DNA of 12,044 nt from Balneolaceae bacterium. GTDB lineage: Bacteria; Bacteroidota; Rhodothermia; Balneolales; Balneolaceae. Below, piece after piece: positions 1 through 7,087 of the stretch. Made by a program: the position numbers and the translations under genes. The stretch is taken from assembly GCA_003555185.1 (NCBI GenBank), contig PWFZ01000333.1:1-12044 (forward strand), in the 5' to 3' direction. Position 1 is the first letter of the stretch; every line of letters begins with the position of its first letter. The notes under the pieces are model-generated. The model saw only the letters and a program-made list of their open reading frames with translations, did not search any database and was not told the origin of the DNA.

Positions 1-1207
1 GATTTCTTCCAACCATATCTTCAATTACTTCTTTCCTTGCTGACAGACCGCTTACAGATCGATCCGCAAAATTTTGAGCTGCATTCCCAATCAAAGTTAT
101 GGATTCCAATAGATTGTGAGCTACAACAGGCAGCATCACATTCAGTTCAAAGTTACCCGATTGCCCGGCAACCGTAATAGTAGAGTCATTACCAATTACC
201 TGAGCACAAACCATTGTCAGTGATTCTTCAATAACAGGATTTACCTTCCCGGGCATGATGGATGATCCGGGTTGTAAGGCTTTCAGCTGAACTTCACCCA
301 ACCCGCCATTCGGACCGGAATTCATCCATCTAAAATCGTTGCCCATTTTCATTAACCCAACAGCTATCGTTTTCAGCTGCCCACTTAATTCAACGGGAGC
401 ATCAACCGTTGCTTGTGCTTCAAAATGGTTTTCAGCTTCTATAAACGATAAAGAGGTATTTTTTTCTATCTCAGCTGCAAATTTACGGCCAAAATCAGCG
501 TGTGTATTAATTCCTGTACCTACTGCCGTTCCTCCTTGCGGTAGTTCAAGAAGTCGTGTTCTGGCTGATAAAACACGTTCAATTCCCAATTCAATTTGCC
601 TTGCATATCCACTAAACTCCTGCTCAAACGTAATTGGCATAGCATCCATCAGATGAGTTCTGCCAGTTTTTACAACATCTTTTAGCTCCTTTCCCTTTTT
701 GAGTAGTTCTTCTCGAAGGTGTTTAAGAGAAGGAATTAACTGCTCTTCTACCGTAACACAAGCAGCAATTCGAATTGCTGTTGGAATTACATCGTTCGAA
801 CTCTGACCATAATTTACATGATCGTTTGGATGAATTGGTCCTTCAGAACCATTATATAATTCGTTAGCCCTGCGAGATATAATTTCGTTGGAATTCATAT
901 TGGTAGACGTGCCGGATCCGGTCTGAAAAATATCCAGTATAAAATCCTCATCAAACTTACCATCAATCACTTCTTGCGATGCTTTTTGAATAGCGGATGC
1001 AATTTCCTGATTAATTAAGTTTAATTCTGCGTTTACTATGGCAGCGCTTTTCTTTACAAGACCTAATGCGGCAATAAACTCCCTGCTGAAACGCAAGTTG
1101 CTAACTGGAAAGTTATCGGCTGCACGCTGTGTTTGTGCACCGTAATATGCCTTAGAAGGGACTTTCACTTCGCCCATGGAATCTTTCTCTACACGATAGT
1201 CACTCAT
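1..1207 (-). CDS. fumC: Fumarate hydratase class II, C-terminus cut by window edge
   Basis: Reversible hydration of fumarate to L-malate in the TCA cycle; cytoplasmic homotetramer, no iron-sulfur cluster. The frame is open from ATG at 1207 to the window edge, giving 402 codons; the family is about 460-467 residues, so roughly the last 60 lie outside. Visible motifs: GSGTSTNMN near residues 97-105, HPNDHVNYGQSSND at 126-139, TGRTHLMDAMP at 181-191 with His185 (E. coli His188), and the signature GSSIMPGKVNP at 314-324 with Ser315 (E. coli catalytic Ser318). The constant offset of 3 from E. coli supports an intact enzyme. The Gly in MPGKVNP separates it from aspartase, which has MPAKVNP. It lies 81 bp downstream of the acyltransferase gene on the same strand and probably has its own promoter, so it is likely a housekeeping neighbour rather than part of lipid synthesis. 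Confidence 0.96.
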   Translation of the reverse strand, partial: MSDYRVEKDSMGEVKVPSKAYYGAQTQRAADNFPVSNLRFSREFIAALGLVKKSAAIVNAELNLINQEIASAIQKASQEVIDGKFDEDFILDIFQTGSGTSTNMNSNEIISRRANELYNGSEGPIHPNDHVNYGQSSNDVIPTAIRIAACVTVEEQLIPSLKHLREELLKKGKELKDVVKTGRTHLMDAMPITFEQEFSGYARQIELGIERVLSARTRLLELPQGGTAVGTGINTHADFGRKFAAEIEKNTSLSFIEAENHFEAQATVDAPVELSGQLKTIAVGLMKMGNDFRWMNSGPNGGLGEVQLKALQPGSSIMPGKVNPVIEESLTMVCAQVIGNDSTITVAGQSGNFELNVMLPVVAHNLLESITLIGNAAQNFADRSVSGLSARKEVIEDMVGRN

Positions 1208-1239
1208 AAATATCACTTCATTTTCGAATTAATTACACG

Positions 1240-1248
1240 CAAAATATA
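1240..1248 (-). promoter_or_regulatory. Possible -7 element for fumC
   Basis: On the minus strand this reads TATATTTTG, one base longer than the Bacteroidota -7 consensus TAnnTTTG, about 32 bp before the fumC ATG. A TCTG lies about 18 bp upstream as a weak -33 match. It suggests fumC need not depend on the SPT transcript. The match is imperfect. Confidence 0.35.
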
Positions 1249-1288
1249 GTGTTTTTAGAGCTCAATCAGAAAGGAAGATGAAAACTAC

Positions 1289-2422
1289 TCAGAGCTTTTT
1301 TGAATACATGCGATATCTTTTATCAGGATCTCCCCCGATTTTTTCGGCAACCCTGTTCATCTGAACGTTGCTTTCCAGTATCCAGCCTATTTCTGATGAA
1401 TAAAAATTATGTATCAAACCGTTTTCTATAGACTCTCTGTGAAGAAGTGCGTCGATGCCCTTACCCTGATATTCAGGAATAACTCCCATAAGGGCTGTGC
1501 GTACTTTATTTATTTTTTTCTTGTTCCACAAAATTTTAAAAATTCCGGTTGGAAATAATCTACCATCCATATCACGGAATATCTGATTGTAATCCGGAAG
1601 AGCCACTGAAAATGCCACTGGTTTTCCATTCACCTCGGCAATGTGAGCAAAATTATCATCAACAATAGTTTTCAGGTCACTCGCCAGATAATCAAATTCA
1701 GCCTCTGAAAGAGGAATAAACCCCCAATTTTTGCTCCATGCGGCATTAAAGATATCACGAATAATTTTTATCTCTTCTTTAATTTTCTTGACGCGAATTT
1801 TCCGGATAGAAATATCAGGCAATCGCCTTTTTACAATTTCCATTGCCCGGTTCATTCTCTCTCGATCTACATTATCCTGATTCACCTCGTAAGTCAACAA
1901 ATCCTGAGCTTTATCAAAGCCTGCCCCTTTTATGAGGGTATCATAGTATGGTTTATGATACGGCATCAAAATTGATGGGTACTTTTCAAAGCCCTCTACC
2001 AGAATTCCAATTTCATCCATCATACCTGGATTTGCAGGACCTAATACATCAACCATTCCTTTATTCCGCAACCAATCTGCAGCTACTCTAAACATCAGAT
2101 TTGCTGTGGGTTGATGATCTATACACTCAAAAAAACCAAAAAAGCCAGTCTTTGAATCATGGAAATCATTATATCTGTGGTCAATAATTGCTGCGATTCG
2201 ACCGGCTGGCTTATCATTGTGATATGCCAGGAATAGTTCTATTTCGGCATTTTCAAAGAATGGGTTCTTATCAGTGTTGAGTAATTTATTTTGCTCCATA
2301 TATAACGGAGCAACCCAGTACTTTTCATCACTGTAATGGTCATAAGGAAATTGTATAAACTCCTTTTTTTCTTGTTTTGTTGTAACAACAGTAACGGAAT
2401 CAGTACTGGGATCTGAGTTCAA
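1289..2422 (-). CDS. GNAT-fold acyltransferase, candidate bacterial ceramide synthase
   Basis: A 377-residue protein of an uncharacterised GNAT-related family. The first half has a conserved-looking block GPANPGMMDEIGILVEGF (128-145) followed by MPYHKPYY (153-160). The second half has the acyl-CoA pyrophosphate-binding loop pattern YQGKGID (318-324) after the strand ALMGVIPE. The length fits a tandem GNAT architecture. The gene starts 21 bp after the SPT stop, so the two are almost surely cotranscribed. Caulobacter ceramide synthase (bCerS) is, as I recall, a GNAT-family protein unrelated to eukaryotic CerS; with SPT adjacent, N-acylation of (3-keto)sphinganine is the leading inference, but nothing in the sequence proves the substrate. 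The start is TTG: an in-frame TAA lies at 2435-2437, no ATG occurs between it and 2422, and the next Met is residue 42, which would remove the conserved-looking start. No signal peptide or membrane helix is evident. It could also be another N-acyltransferase. Confidence 0.72.
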   Translation of the reverse strand: MNSDPSTDSVTVVTTKQEKKEFIQFPYDHYSDEKYWVAPLYMEQNKLLNTDKNPFFENAEIELFLAYHNDKPAGRIAAIIDHRYNDFHDSKTGFFGFFECIDHQPTANLMFRVAADWLRNKGMVDVLGPANPGMMDEIGILVEGFEKYPSILMPYHKPYYDTLIKGAGFDKAQDLLTYEVNQDNVDRERMNRAMEIVKRRLPDISIRKIRVKKIKEEIKIIRDIFNAAWSKNWGFIPLSEAEFDYLASDLKTIVDDNFAHIAEVNGKPVAFSVALPDYNQIFRDMDGRLFPTGIFKILWNKKKINKVRTALMGVIPEYQGKGIDALLHRESIENGLIHNFYSSEIGWILESNVQMNRVAEKIGGDPDKRYRMYSKKL

Positions 2423-2443
2423 AATAGTATGATATTAAGTGAA

Positions 2444-3670
2444 TTATGAGCCGTTATTATCGATAATTCCGTGCTTGATACCAACTTTTCTAAACGCCTC
2501 TAAAATTCGATCAAGTTGTTCATCAGTATGTGTTGCCATATAGCTGGTTCTCAGCAACGCCTGACCTTGCGGCACAGCCGGAGGAACAACTGCATTTGAA
2601 TAGACTCCGGCTTCAAAAAGATCTTTCCAGAATCTAAAACAGTCAAACATATCCCCGATAACAACCGGTATAATTGGCGTTTGGCTGCTCCATACGTTAA
2701 ATCCGAGGTTTTTCAGTTCGGTTCTCATGTAGTCGGAAATTTCTTCCAGTCTTTTTAATCGCCATGGCTCCTCTTGCAGGATTTCCAGAGATTTAAGAAC
2801 TGTAGCCACATTCGCAGGTGGCATACTTGCACTAAAAATATGTGCCGGTGAGTGATGACGTATATATTCAATGATTTCTCGGTCACCTACCAGGAATCCT
2901 CCAAGTGAAGCAAACGATTTTGAGAACGTCCCACTTATTAAATCTACTTCATCGGTTAAATCAAATACCGAAGCTGAACCTCTTCCACCCTCTCCAATAA
3001 CACCTATGGCATGTGCATCATCGAGATACAAACCCGCTCCAAATTCTTTTGCGACTTTCACTAATTCCGGCACTTTCGCAATTACACCGGACATTGAAAA
3101 CACACCATCGGTAACAATAATTTTTCCGGCATCAGGGTCAGATTTTGCCATTAATGAACGCAGATGTTCAATATCATTATGGCGATATCGAATTGTTTTT
3201 GCGTTCGATGCCTGTGTACCCACTACAATACAGGCATGATTATCCCGATCAGAGAAAATCAGATCATTTCGGCCCGCAATAGTTTGAATTGATCCTTCAT
3301 TAGTTTGATAACCTGTACTGAACAGAACACATGACTCTTTGCCCATAAATTTGGCAAGTTTCTCCTCAAGTTCCAGGTGCAAATCCAAAGTACCATTTAA
3401 ATATCTGGACCCGGTACAACCGGTGCCGTACACTTTAAGTACGTCTTGAGCAGCTTTAATTGTTCGAGGATCATTAGTAAGACCTAAATAGTTATTAGAT
3501 CCAGCCATAATTACTTCCCGGCCATCAATTTGGACAGTATTACCATCTGTAGCTTGCAAGGGCTTAAAGTAGGGGTACAAACCCATCTCCTTAATCTCGT
3601 CAGCCTTGGTGAAGTCGTAAGCTTTGTTAAAAATTTTGTGATGTTTTATTTCGGCTTCAGATTGGCCCAT
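2444..3670 (-). CDS. spt: Serine palmitoyltransferase
   Basis: PLP-dependent alpha-oxoamine synthase condensing L-serine with a long-chain acyl-CoA to give 3-ketosphinganine, the committed step of sphingolipid synthesis; soluble homodimer in bacteria. The 408 residues include YGTGCTGSRYLNGT (81-94), His145 in DRDNHACIV (stacks on PLP), Asp217 and His220 in LYLDDAHAIGV, and the Schiff-base Lys251 in GTFSKSFASLGGF. These sit at a constant offset of 14 from Sphingomonas paucimobilis SPT (His159, Asp231, His234, Lys265). SFASLGG after the lysine is the SPT form; 2-amino-3-ketobutyrate ligase and 8-amino-7-oxononanoate synthase differ there. The C-terminal PPAVPQGQALLR (363-374) has AVP where the Sphingomonas enzyme has its mobile-loop Arg, as I recall is usual in the Sphingobacterium-type enzyme. 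ATG start, no Shine-Dalgarno, an excellent promoter 35 bp upstream, and the GNAT gene follows after 21 bp. No acyl carrier protein gene is adjacent, which fits use of acyl-CoA. Confidence 0.93.
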   Translation of the reverse strand: MGQSEAEIKHHKIFNKAYDFTKADEIKEMGLYPYFKPLQATDGNTVQIDGREVIMAGSNNYLGLTNDPRTIKAAQDVLKVYGTGCTGSRYLNGTLDLHLELEEKLAKFMGKESCVLFSTGYQTNEGSIQTIAGRNDLIFSDRDNHACIVVGTQASNAKTIRYRHNDIEHLRSLMAKSDPDAGKIIVTDGVFSMSGVIAKVPELVKVAKEFGAGLYLDDAHAIGVIGEGGRGSASVFDLTDEVDLISGTFSKSFASLGGFLVGDREIIEYIRHHSPAHIFSASMPPANVATVLKSLEILQEEPWRLKRLEEISDYMRTELKNLGFNVWSSQTPIIPVVIGDMFDCFRFWKDLFEAGVYSNAVVPPAVPQGQALLRTSYMATHTDEQLDRILEAFRKVGIKHGIIDNNGS

Positions 3671-3704
3671 TATAAAAAAGTCTTTTATTTAATTACTTAA
3701 CCAA

Positions 3705-3735
3705 CAAATATAGCTAGTATTAAGTTTCTATCAAA
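3705..3735 (-). promoter_or_regulatory. Bacteroidota-type promoter for the spt operon
   Basis: On the minus strand, TTTG (3735-3732), exactly 19 bp, then TATATTTG (3712-3705). This is a full match to the Bacteroidota primary sigma consensus TTTG-N19-TAnnTTTG. Transcription would begin near 3698, giving a leader of about 28 bases before the spt ATG at 3670. It makes spt and the GNAT gene independent of the glycosyltransferase genes upstream. Confidence 0.75.
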
Positions 3736-3750
3736 TTTAGATGAAGTTTC
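3722..3750 (-). repeat. GAAACTT direct repeats around the spt -33 element
   Basis: GAAACTT occurs on the minus strand at 3750-3744 and again at 3728-3722, a 22 bp spacing (about two helical turns). One copy lies just upstream of the -33 element and the other between -33 and -7. This is the arrangement of an operator with two half-sites on one DNA face. With only 7 bp in A/T-rich DNA, chance is a real alternative. Confidence 0.25.
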
Positions 3751-3752
3751 AA

Positions 3753-4871
3753 TTAATTCCTTTTAGCCACATCCTTAAAAAAGGATATATAATGACCAAC
3801 TACAGAATCCCATCCAAAATGTTCCAAAACAAACTGTTTAGAGCTCCTTGATAAATCTTCCAGTTCATTAGTTATGATACTGTCAATTTTTTGGGCAAAT
3901 CCTTCAGAATCAGAATGCTTTATTCTATAACCATTTACTCCCTGTTTAATTACATCTTTAATTCCTTCCAAATCTGATGCAACGGCTGGCATTCCGGCAC
4001 TATTTGCCTCTAAAAGCACAATTCCAAAACCTTCCATATCACCTTCTACGGGAATATTTGGCATCACAAAAAGATCTGCCCCTCCATAACAGGCATCAAG
4101 AATATTGCTTGGCTGTCTTCCGGCAATAATAATACTATCTTTCGATTTACTCGCTTTCCAGGCATCGATTATAGATCCATTTTCAGGCCCATCCCCAATA
4201 ATTATAAACTTCACATCGTGTTCAATTTTTTCGATGACTTGCTCTATAAACCACTGATGACCTTTTCGTTTCACCTGCCTGCCTACCGATAACAACAGAT
4301 AGGAATCCTTCAAATCGATATTAAATTTTTTTTCGATTAATTTTCTTGCTTCAGCTTTACTTAGTTGATGCAATCTGTTACCTGTTTCGAAACCATTGGG
4401 TAAAACAACTCCGATTTCCGGATCCATTCCCCTTTCGATTGATGCCTGCCTGGTAGCTGAAGATACAGATACCACCCCGCTTAGTTTTTTAAACACATGG
4501 GGCAAAAACCATTGATATAGCTTTACAGGAAGTGTTACATCCTGACCATGATTAATAGTTATACAGGGCACCTTAATCTTTCTTAACATGAACGGCAAAA
4601 CCCCGGCTGTAACCATGGATGAAAAGACAACGACATCCGGCTTGAATGAGTTAACTTTAGCAGGAATTCTCCATAGCAATGAAAACAAAAAGAAGAATGT
4701 TTTAAGCCCTATGTAGTTCCAGGAAGTTCTTTGAATAATCGATTCAATTGTTACATCTTCGCGCTTTTTAATGGCTTCTACCATTTGAATGCTAACATTC
4801 TGCATTCCCCCAATACTTTCCAGTGGTTGCCCTTTGGGTGGGTGTAAATGTGAGATATAAAGTATTTTCAC
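3753..4871 (-). CDS. GT4 family glycosyltransferase (second of pair)
   Basis: A 372-residue GT-B fold retaining glycosyltransferase that would move a sugar from a nucleotide-sugar donor to an acceptor, probably at the cytoplasmic membrane face. The N-terminal acceptor domain has the glycine-rich SIGGMQN (19-25) and INHGQD (106-111). The C-terminal donor domain has VGRQVKRKGH (196-205; donor phosphate contacts Arg198 and Lys203), IGDGPE (225-230) and the E-x7-E motif EGFGIVLLE (Glu280 and Glu288). Hydrophobic stretches near residues 56-68 and 85-96 may dip into the membrane. The start is GTG, sharing the 4 bp GTGA with the stop of the preceding glycosyltransferase gene, so translation is likely coupled. 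Acceptor and donor cannot be read from sequence; the position before spt makes a lipid acceptor such as ceramide or diacylglycerol plausible. A polysaccharide acceptor is the alternative. Confidence 0.85.
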   Translation of the reverse strand: MKILYISHLHPPKGQPLESIGGMQNVSIQMVEAIKKREDVTIESIIQRTSWNYIGLKTFFFLFSLLWRIPAKVNSFKPDVVVFSSMVTAGVLPFMLRKIKVPCITINHGQDVTLPVKLYQWFLPHVFKKLSGVVSVSSATRQASIERGMDPEIGVVLPNGFETGNRLHQLSKAEARKLIEKKFNIDLKDSYLLLSVGRQVKRKGHQWFIEQVIEKIEHDVKFIIIGDGPENGSIIDAWKASKSKDSIIIAGRQPSNILDACYGGADLFVMPNIPVEGDMEGFGIVLLEANSAGMPAVASDLEGIKDVIKQGVNGYRIKHSDSEGFAQKIDSIITNELEDLSRSSKQFVLEHFGWDSVVGHYISFFKDVAKRN

Positions 4872-6013
4872 GCTTCACTTTCTTTTTGTAAAACTTCGCT
4901 GTAATAGCTCATCAGTTTTTCATTAATCGCTTTCCAACTATAGCCCTTTGCTTTTTCTGAAGAAATTCGCCCCATTTCAGACCTTAATGACGGATCCAAA
5001 GCAAGTTGCTCAATTCGTGACGCAAATAATTCCTTGTCTGTTGCATCAGCCAAAAAACCATTTTCTCCATCATTGACCAGCGATTTACTCCCGGCAGCAT
5101 CAGCCACTACACATGGCAATCCACTCGACATTGCCTCAAGTGTTACATTACCAAATGTCTCTGATTCGGATGGGAAAAAGAAAATATCACTGCTGGCATA
5201 TGCAACTGATAGCTGATGACCTTCTAAAAATCCGGTGTACACTGCACCCGGTAACATCTCTTTCAATTCATCCATAGCAGGCCCATCACCAACAATTAAT
5301 GCTTTTATGTTGGAATGATCTGACTGAAGTTTGTTCAGAACGTCTGCATACATTTTTAAATTCTTTTCCCAAACCAATCTTGATACAAAAGTAACTATGA
5401 TATCATTTTTATTAAACCCCATCTCTTTACGCCAGGTTTCGCTGCGTAAATCAGGATTATAATTTTCAATCTCAACACCCCTTTCCCAAACTTTAAAATT
5501 ACCATCTATATTTTTGCTTTCCAGTTCATCAATCATCGACCTTGATGGCACATAAACCTGCTCGCAATTTTCATAAAACCATTTTAAATATTTCCAACCC
5601 AGGGGTTCGAGCAAACTTAATTTATAGTATTTAAGGTAGCTGGTAAAGTGTGTATGAAATGAGGAAACAACCGGGATCTCATGTTTCATTGCCCACTTTA
5701 ATCCCTTATAACCTAACAGGTCAGGTGTGGCGATATGGATAATATCCGGTTTAAATTCTTCAAGTTTTTGTTTTGCATCTTCGGGAAATCCCACTGTTAT
5801 TCTATACTCAGGTCTCCCAGGCATCTCAATTGATGGAACAGAAATTAAGGTACCATTATGATTAACTGCCGGATTAGATATGGTAGGACCAAAAACCAAC
5901 ACCTCAGCTTTGTTCCGTAAAAGAAACTTCACCAATCTGTTTAAGGTAAGTGATACACCATCTCGAATGTGATTATAATTCCCCGTAAAAATGGCTACTC
6001 TAATTTGGTTCAT
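4868..6013 (-). CDS. GT4 family glycosyltransferase, MgtA/SQD2-like (first of pair)
   Basis: A 381-residue GT-B fold enzyme with no signal peptide. The N-terminus GNYNHIRDGVSLTLNRL (11-27) carries the acceptor-side glycine loop. SSFHTHF (117-123), VYVPSRSM (153-160) and VWERGVEIENYNP (175-187) resemble the clade of GDP-mannose-dependent mannosyltransferases (MgtA/PimB-like) and plant sulfoquinovosyltransferase SQD2, whose acceptors are lipids. Donor-domain motifs are SRLVWEKN (211-218; Arg212, Lys217), VGDGP (241-245) and E-x7-E SETFGNVTLE (Glu285, Glu293). It is the first gene of the minus-strand group and overlaps the next glycosyltransferase by 4 bp, so the two likely act in sequence. ATG start, no Shine-Dalgarno. 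The lipid acceptor is inferred from clade resemblance and from the downstream spt; the sugar is unknown. Confidence 0.87.
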   Translation of the reverse strand: MNQIRVAIFTGNYNHIRDGVSLTLNRLVKFLLRNKAEVLVFGPTISNPAVNHNGTLISVPSIEMPGRPEYRITVGFPEDAKQKLEEFKPDIIHIATPDLLGYKGLKWAMKHEIPVVSSFHTHFTSYLKYYKLSLLEPLGWKYLKWFYENCEQVYVPSRSMIDELESKNIDGNFKVWERGVEIENYNPDLRSETWRKEMGFNKNDIIVTFVSRLVWEKNLKMYADVLNKLQSDHSNIKALIVGDGPAMDELKEMLPGAVYTGFLEGHQLSVAYASSDIFFFPSESETFGNVTLEAMSSGLPCVVADAAGSKSLVNDGENGFLADATDKELFASRIEQLALDPSLRSEMGRISSEKAKGYSWKAINEKLMSYYSEVLQKESEA

Positions 6014-6108
6014 ATTGTTTTATAAGCAATACTCATCTTCGTATATTTTCTTCTATTATCTTCGATATGTGAGAACACAAAATTTATAGCCCAAGAATAT
6101 ACAAATTA
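6014..6108. promoter_or_regulatory. Divergent promoter region between glycosyltransferase and epimerase genes
   Basis: A 95 bp A/T-rich spacer between two divergent starts must hold promoters for both directions. No full Bacteroidota promoter was found. The best plus-strand -7 candidate is TATCTTCG (6057-6064), and the best minus-strand candidate is TAAATTTT. ATCTTCG occurs twice in direct orientation (6035-6041 and 6058-6064), 23 bp apart. Confidence 0.4.
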
Positions 6109-7083
6109 ATGAACGCTTTTGTCACCGGTGGAACCGGATTTATTGGCAGCCATCTTGTTGATGCGCTCATCGCTCATAATTCTTATGATGAAATCAGATG
6201 TCTGGTAAGGAATCAAGAAAAATGGCTTGAGGGTTCTGCTTATGTTAAAGTTCATGGAGACCTCCATTCTATAAACGTAATAAAGAAAGCTTTGGATGGT
6301 GTGGATATTATTTTCCACCTTGCAGGAATTGTTAAGGCACAGACACAGCAGGAATACGACCATGCAAATGTGGAGGCTACAGAAAACCTTATCCGGTTAG
6401 CCGAAAAAACCGGTATCAAAAAGATTGTCATCTTATCATCCCTTGCAGCGGCAGGACCCAGCAATGGGCAGCCCAAAAAAGAATCTGATTCTATGAACCC
6501 GATCAGCAAATACGGGGAATCAAAGAAACGAATGGAGCAGATGATTCATAGAATTGCGCCCGATGATATGTCTATCAGCATTCTGCGCCCACCGGCAGTG
6601 TATGGCCCACGTGAAGATCAGATTTATACTCTTTTTAAAATGATGAATAAAGGTATCACCCCGATAGTGGGTAATGGTTTTGAACCGAAATTATCCATGG
6701 TATACGTACAGGATGTTATTCAGGGTATTTTAAAAGCCTCTAAAAACCAGAAACCCGGTGTTCACACATATTTTATCAGTGGTGACAGAATTACAAACTG
6801 GAATGAAATCAAAAGTATTTCATCCACGGTTTTAGGCAAAAGCAGCTTATCAATAAAACTAAAACCCGAGTGGGTTAAAAAAATTGCAGGTGTAGTTGAA
6901 ACAACCGCATCATTTTTCGGTACATATCCCGTTATCAACCGTGAAAAAGCTAATGAAATGGTTTTGGAGTGGACTTGCTCAAACGAAAAAGCAGAAAAAG
7001 AAATAAACTATGTACCTAACTACTCTCTCGAGGAAGGTATATCCCGTACCTTGCGCTGGTACAAAAAACATCAATGGCTCTGA
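6109..7083 (+). CDS. NAD(P)-dependent epimerase/dehydratase family oxidoreductase, candidate 3-ketosphingolipid reductase
   Basis: A 324-residue extended short-chain dehydrogenase. The Rossmann dinucleotide motif TGGTGFIG is at residues 6-13; the catalytic set is Ser110/Ser111 in ILSSLAAAG, Tyr135 and Lys139 in the YxxxK motif YGESK, and RPPAVYGP (160-167) follows as in nucleotide-sugar epimerases. Arg34 after the second strand (CLVRN) would suit NADPH. The C-terminal third (about 230-324) would be the substrate-binding part. It is divergent from the glycosyltransferase/spt group. In Caulobacter (CerR) and Bacteroides, 3-keto-sphinganine or 3-keto-ceramide reductases belong, as I recall, to this same family, so that role is attractive here. 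The sequence alone cannot exclude a sugar epimerase serving the nearby glycosyltransferases. It heads a compact plus-strand operon. Confidence 0.85.
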   Translation: MNAFVTGGTGFIGSHLVDALIAHNSYDEIRCLVRNQEKWLEGSAYVKVHGDLHSINVIKKALDGVDIIFHLAGIVKAQTQQEYDHANVEATENLIRLAEKTGIKKIVILSSLAAAGPSNGQPKKESDSMNPISKYGESKKRMEQMIHRIAPDDMSISILRPPAVYGPREDQIYTLFKMMNKGITPIVGNGFEPKLSMVYVQDVIQGILKASKNQKPGVHTYFISGDRITNWNEIKSISSTVLGKSSLSIKLKPEWVKKIAGVVETTASFFGTYPVINREKANEMVLEWTCSNEKAEKEINYVPNYSLEEGISRTLRWYKKHQWL

Positions 7084-7087
7084 TTTT

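Noticed and set aside
339..656. 105-residue open frame antisense to fumC
   Set aside because: The fumC frame is uninterrupted here with catalytic motifs in place; the antisense product has no recognisable features.
1..1207. Aspartate ammonia-lyase
   Set aside because: The signature reads MPGKVNP as in fumarase; aspartase has MPAKVNP.
2871..3239. 122-residue open frame antisense to spt
   Set aside because: It lies wholly inside the well-supported spt coding region, resembles no known protein, and is explained by codon bias of the opposite strand.
2444..3670. 2-amino-3-ketobutyrate CoA ligase or BioF instead of SPT
   Set aside because: The lysine motif GTFSKSFASLGGF and the residue spacing match SPT, not the KBL or BioF forms.
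7010..7087. Upstream start for the propeller-Ig protein
   Set aside because: It would overlap the end of the oxidoreductase by 74 bases and put 26 residues in front of a clear signal peptide beginning at 7088.
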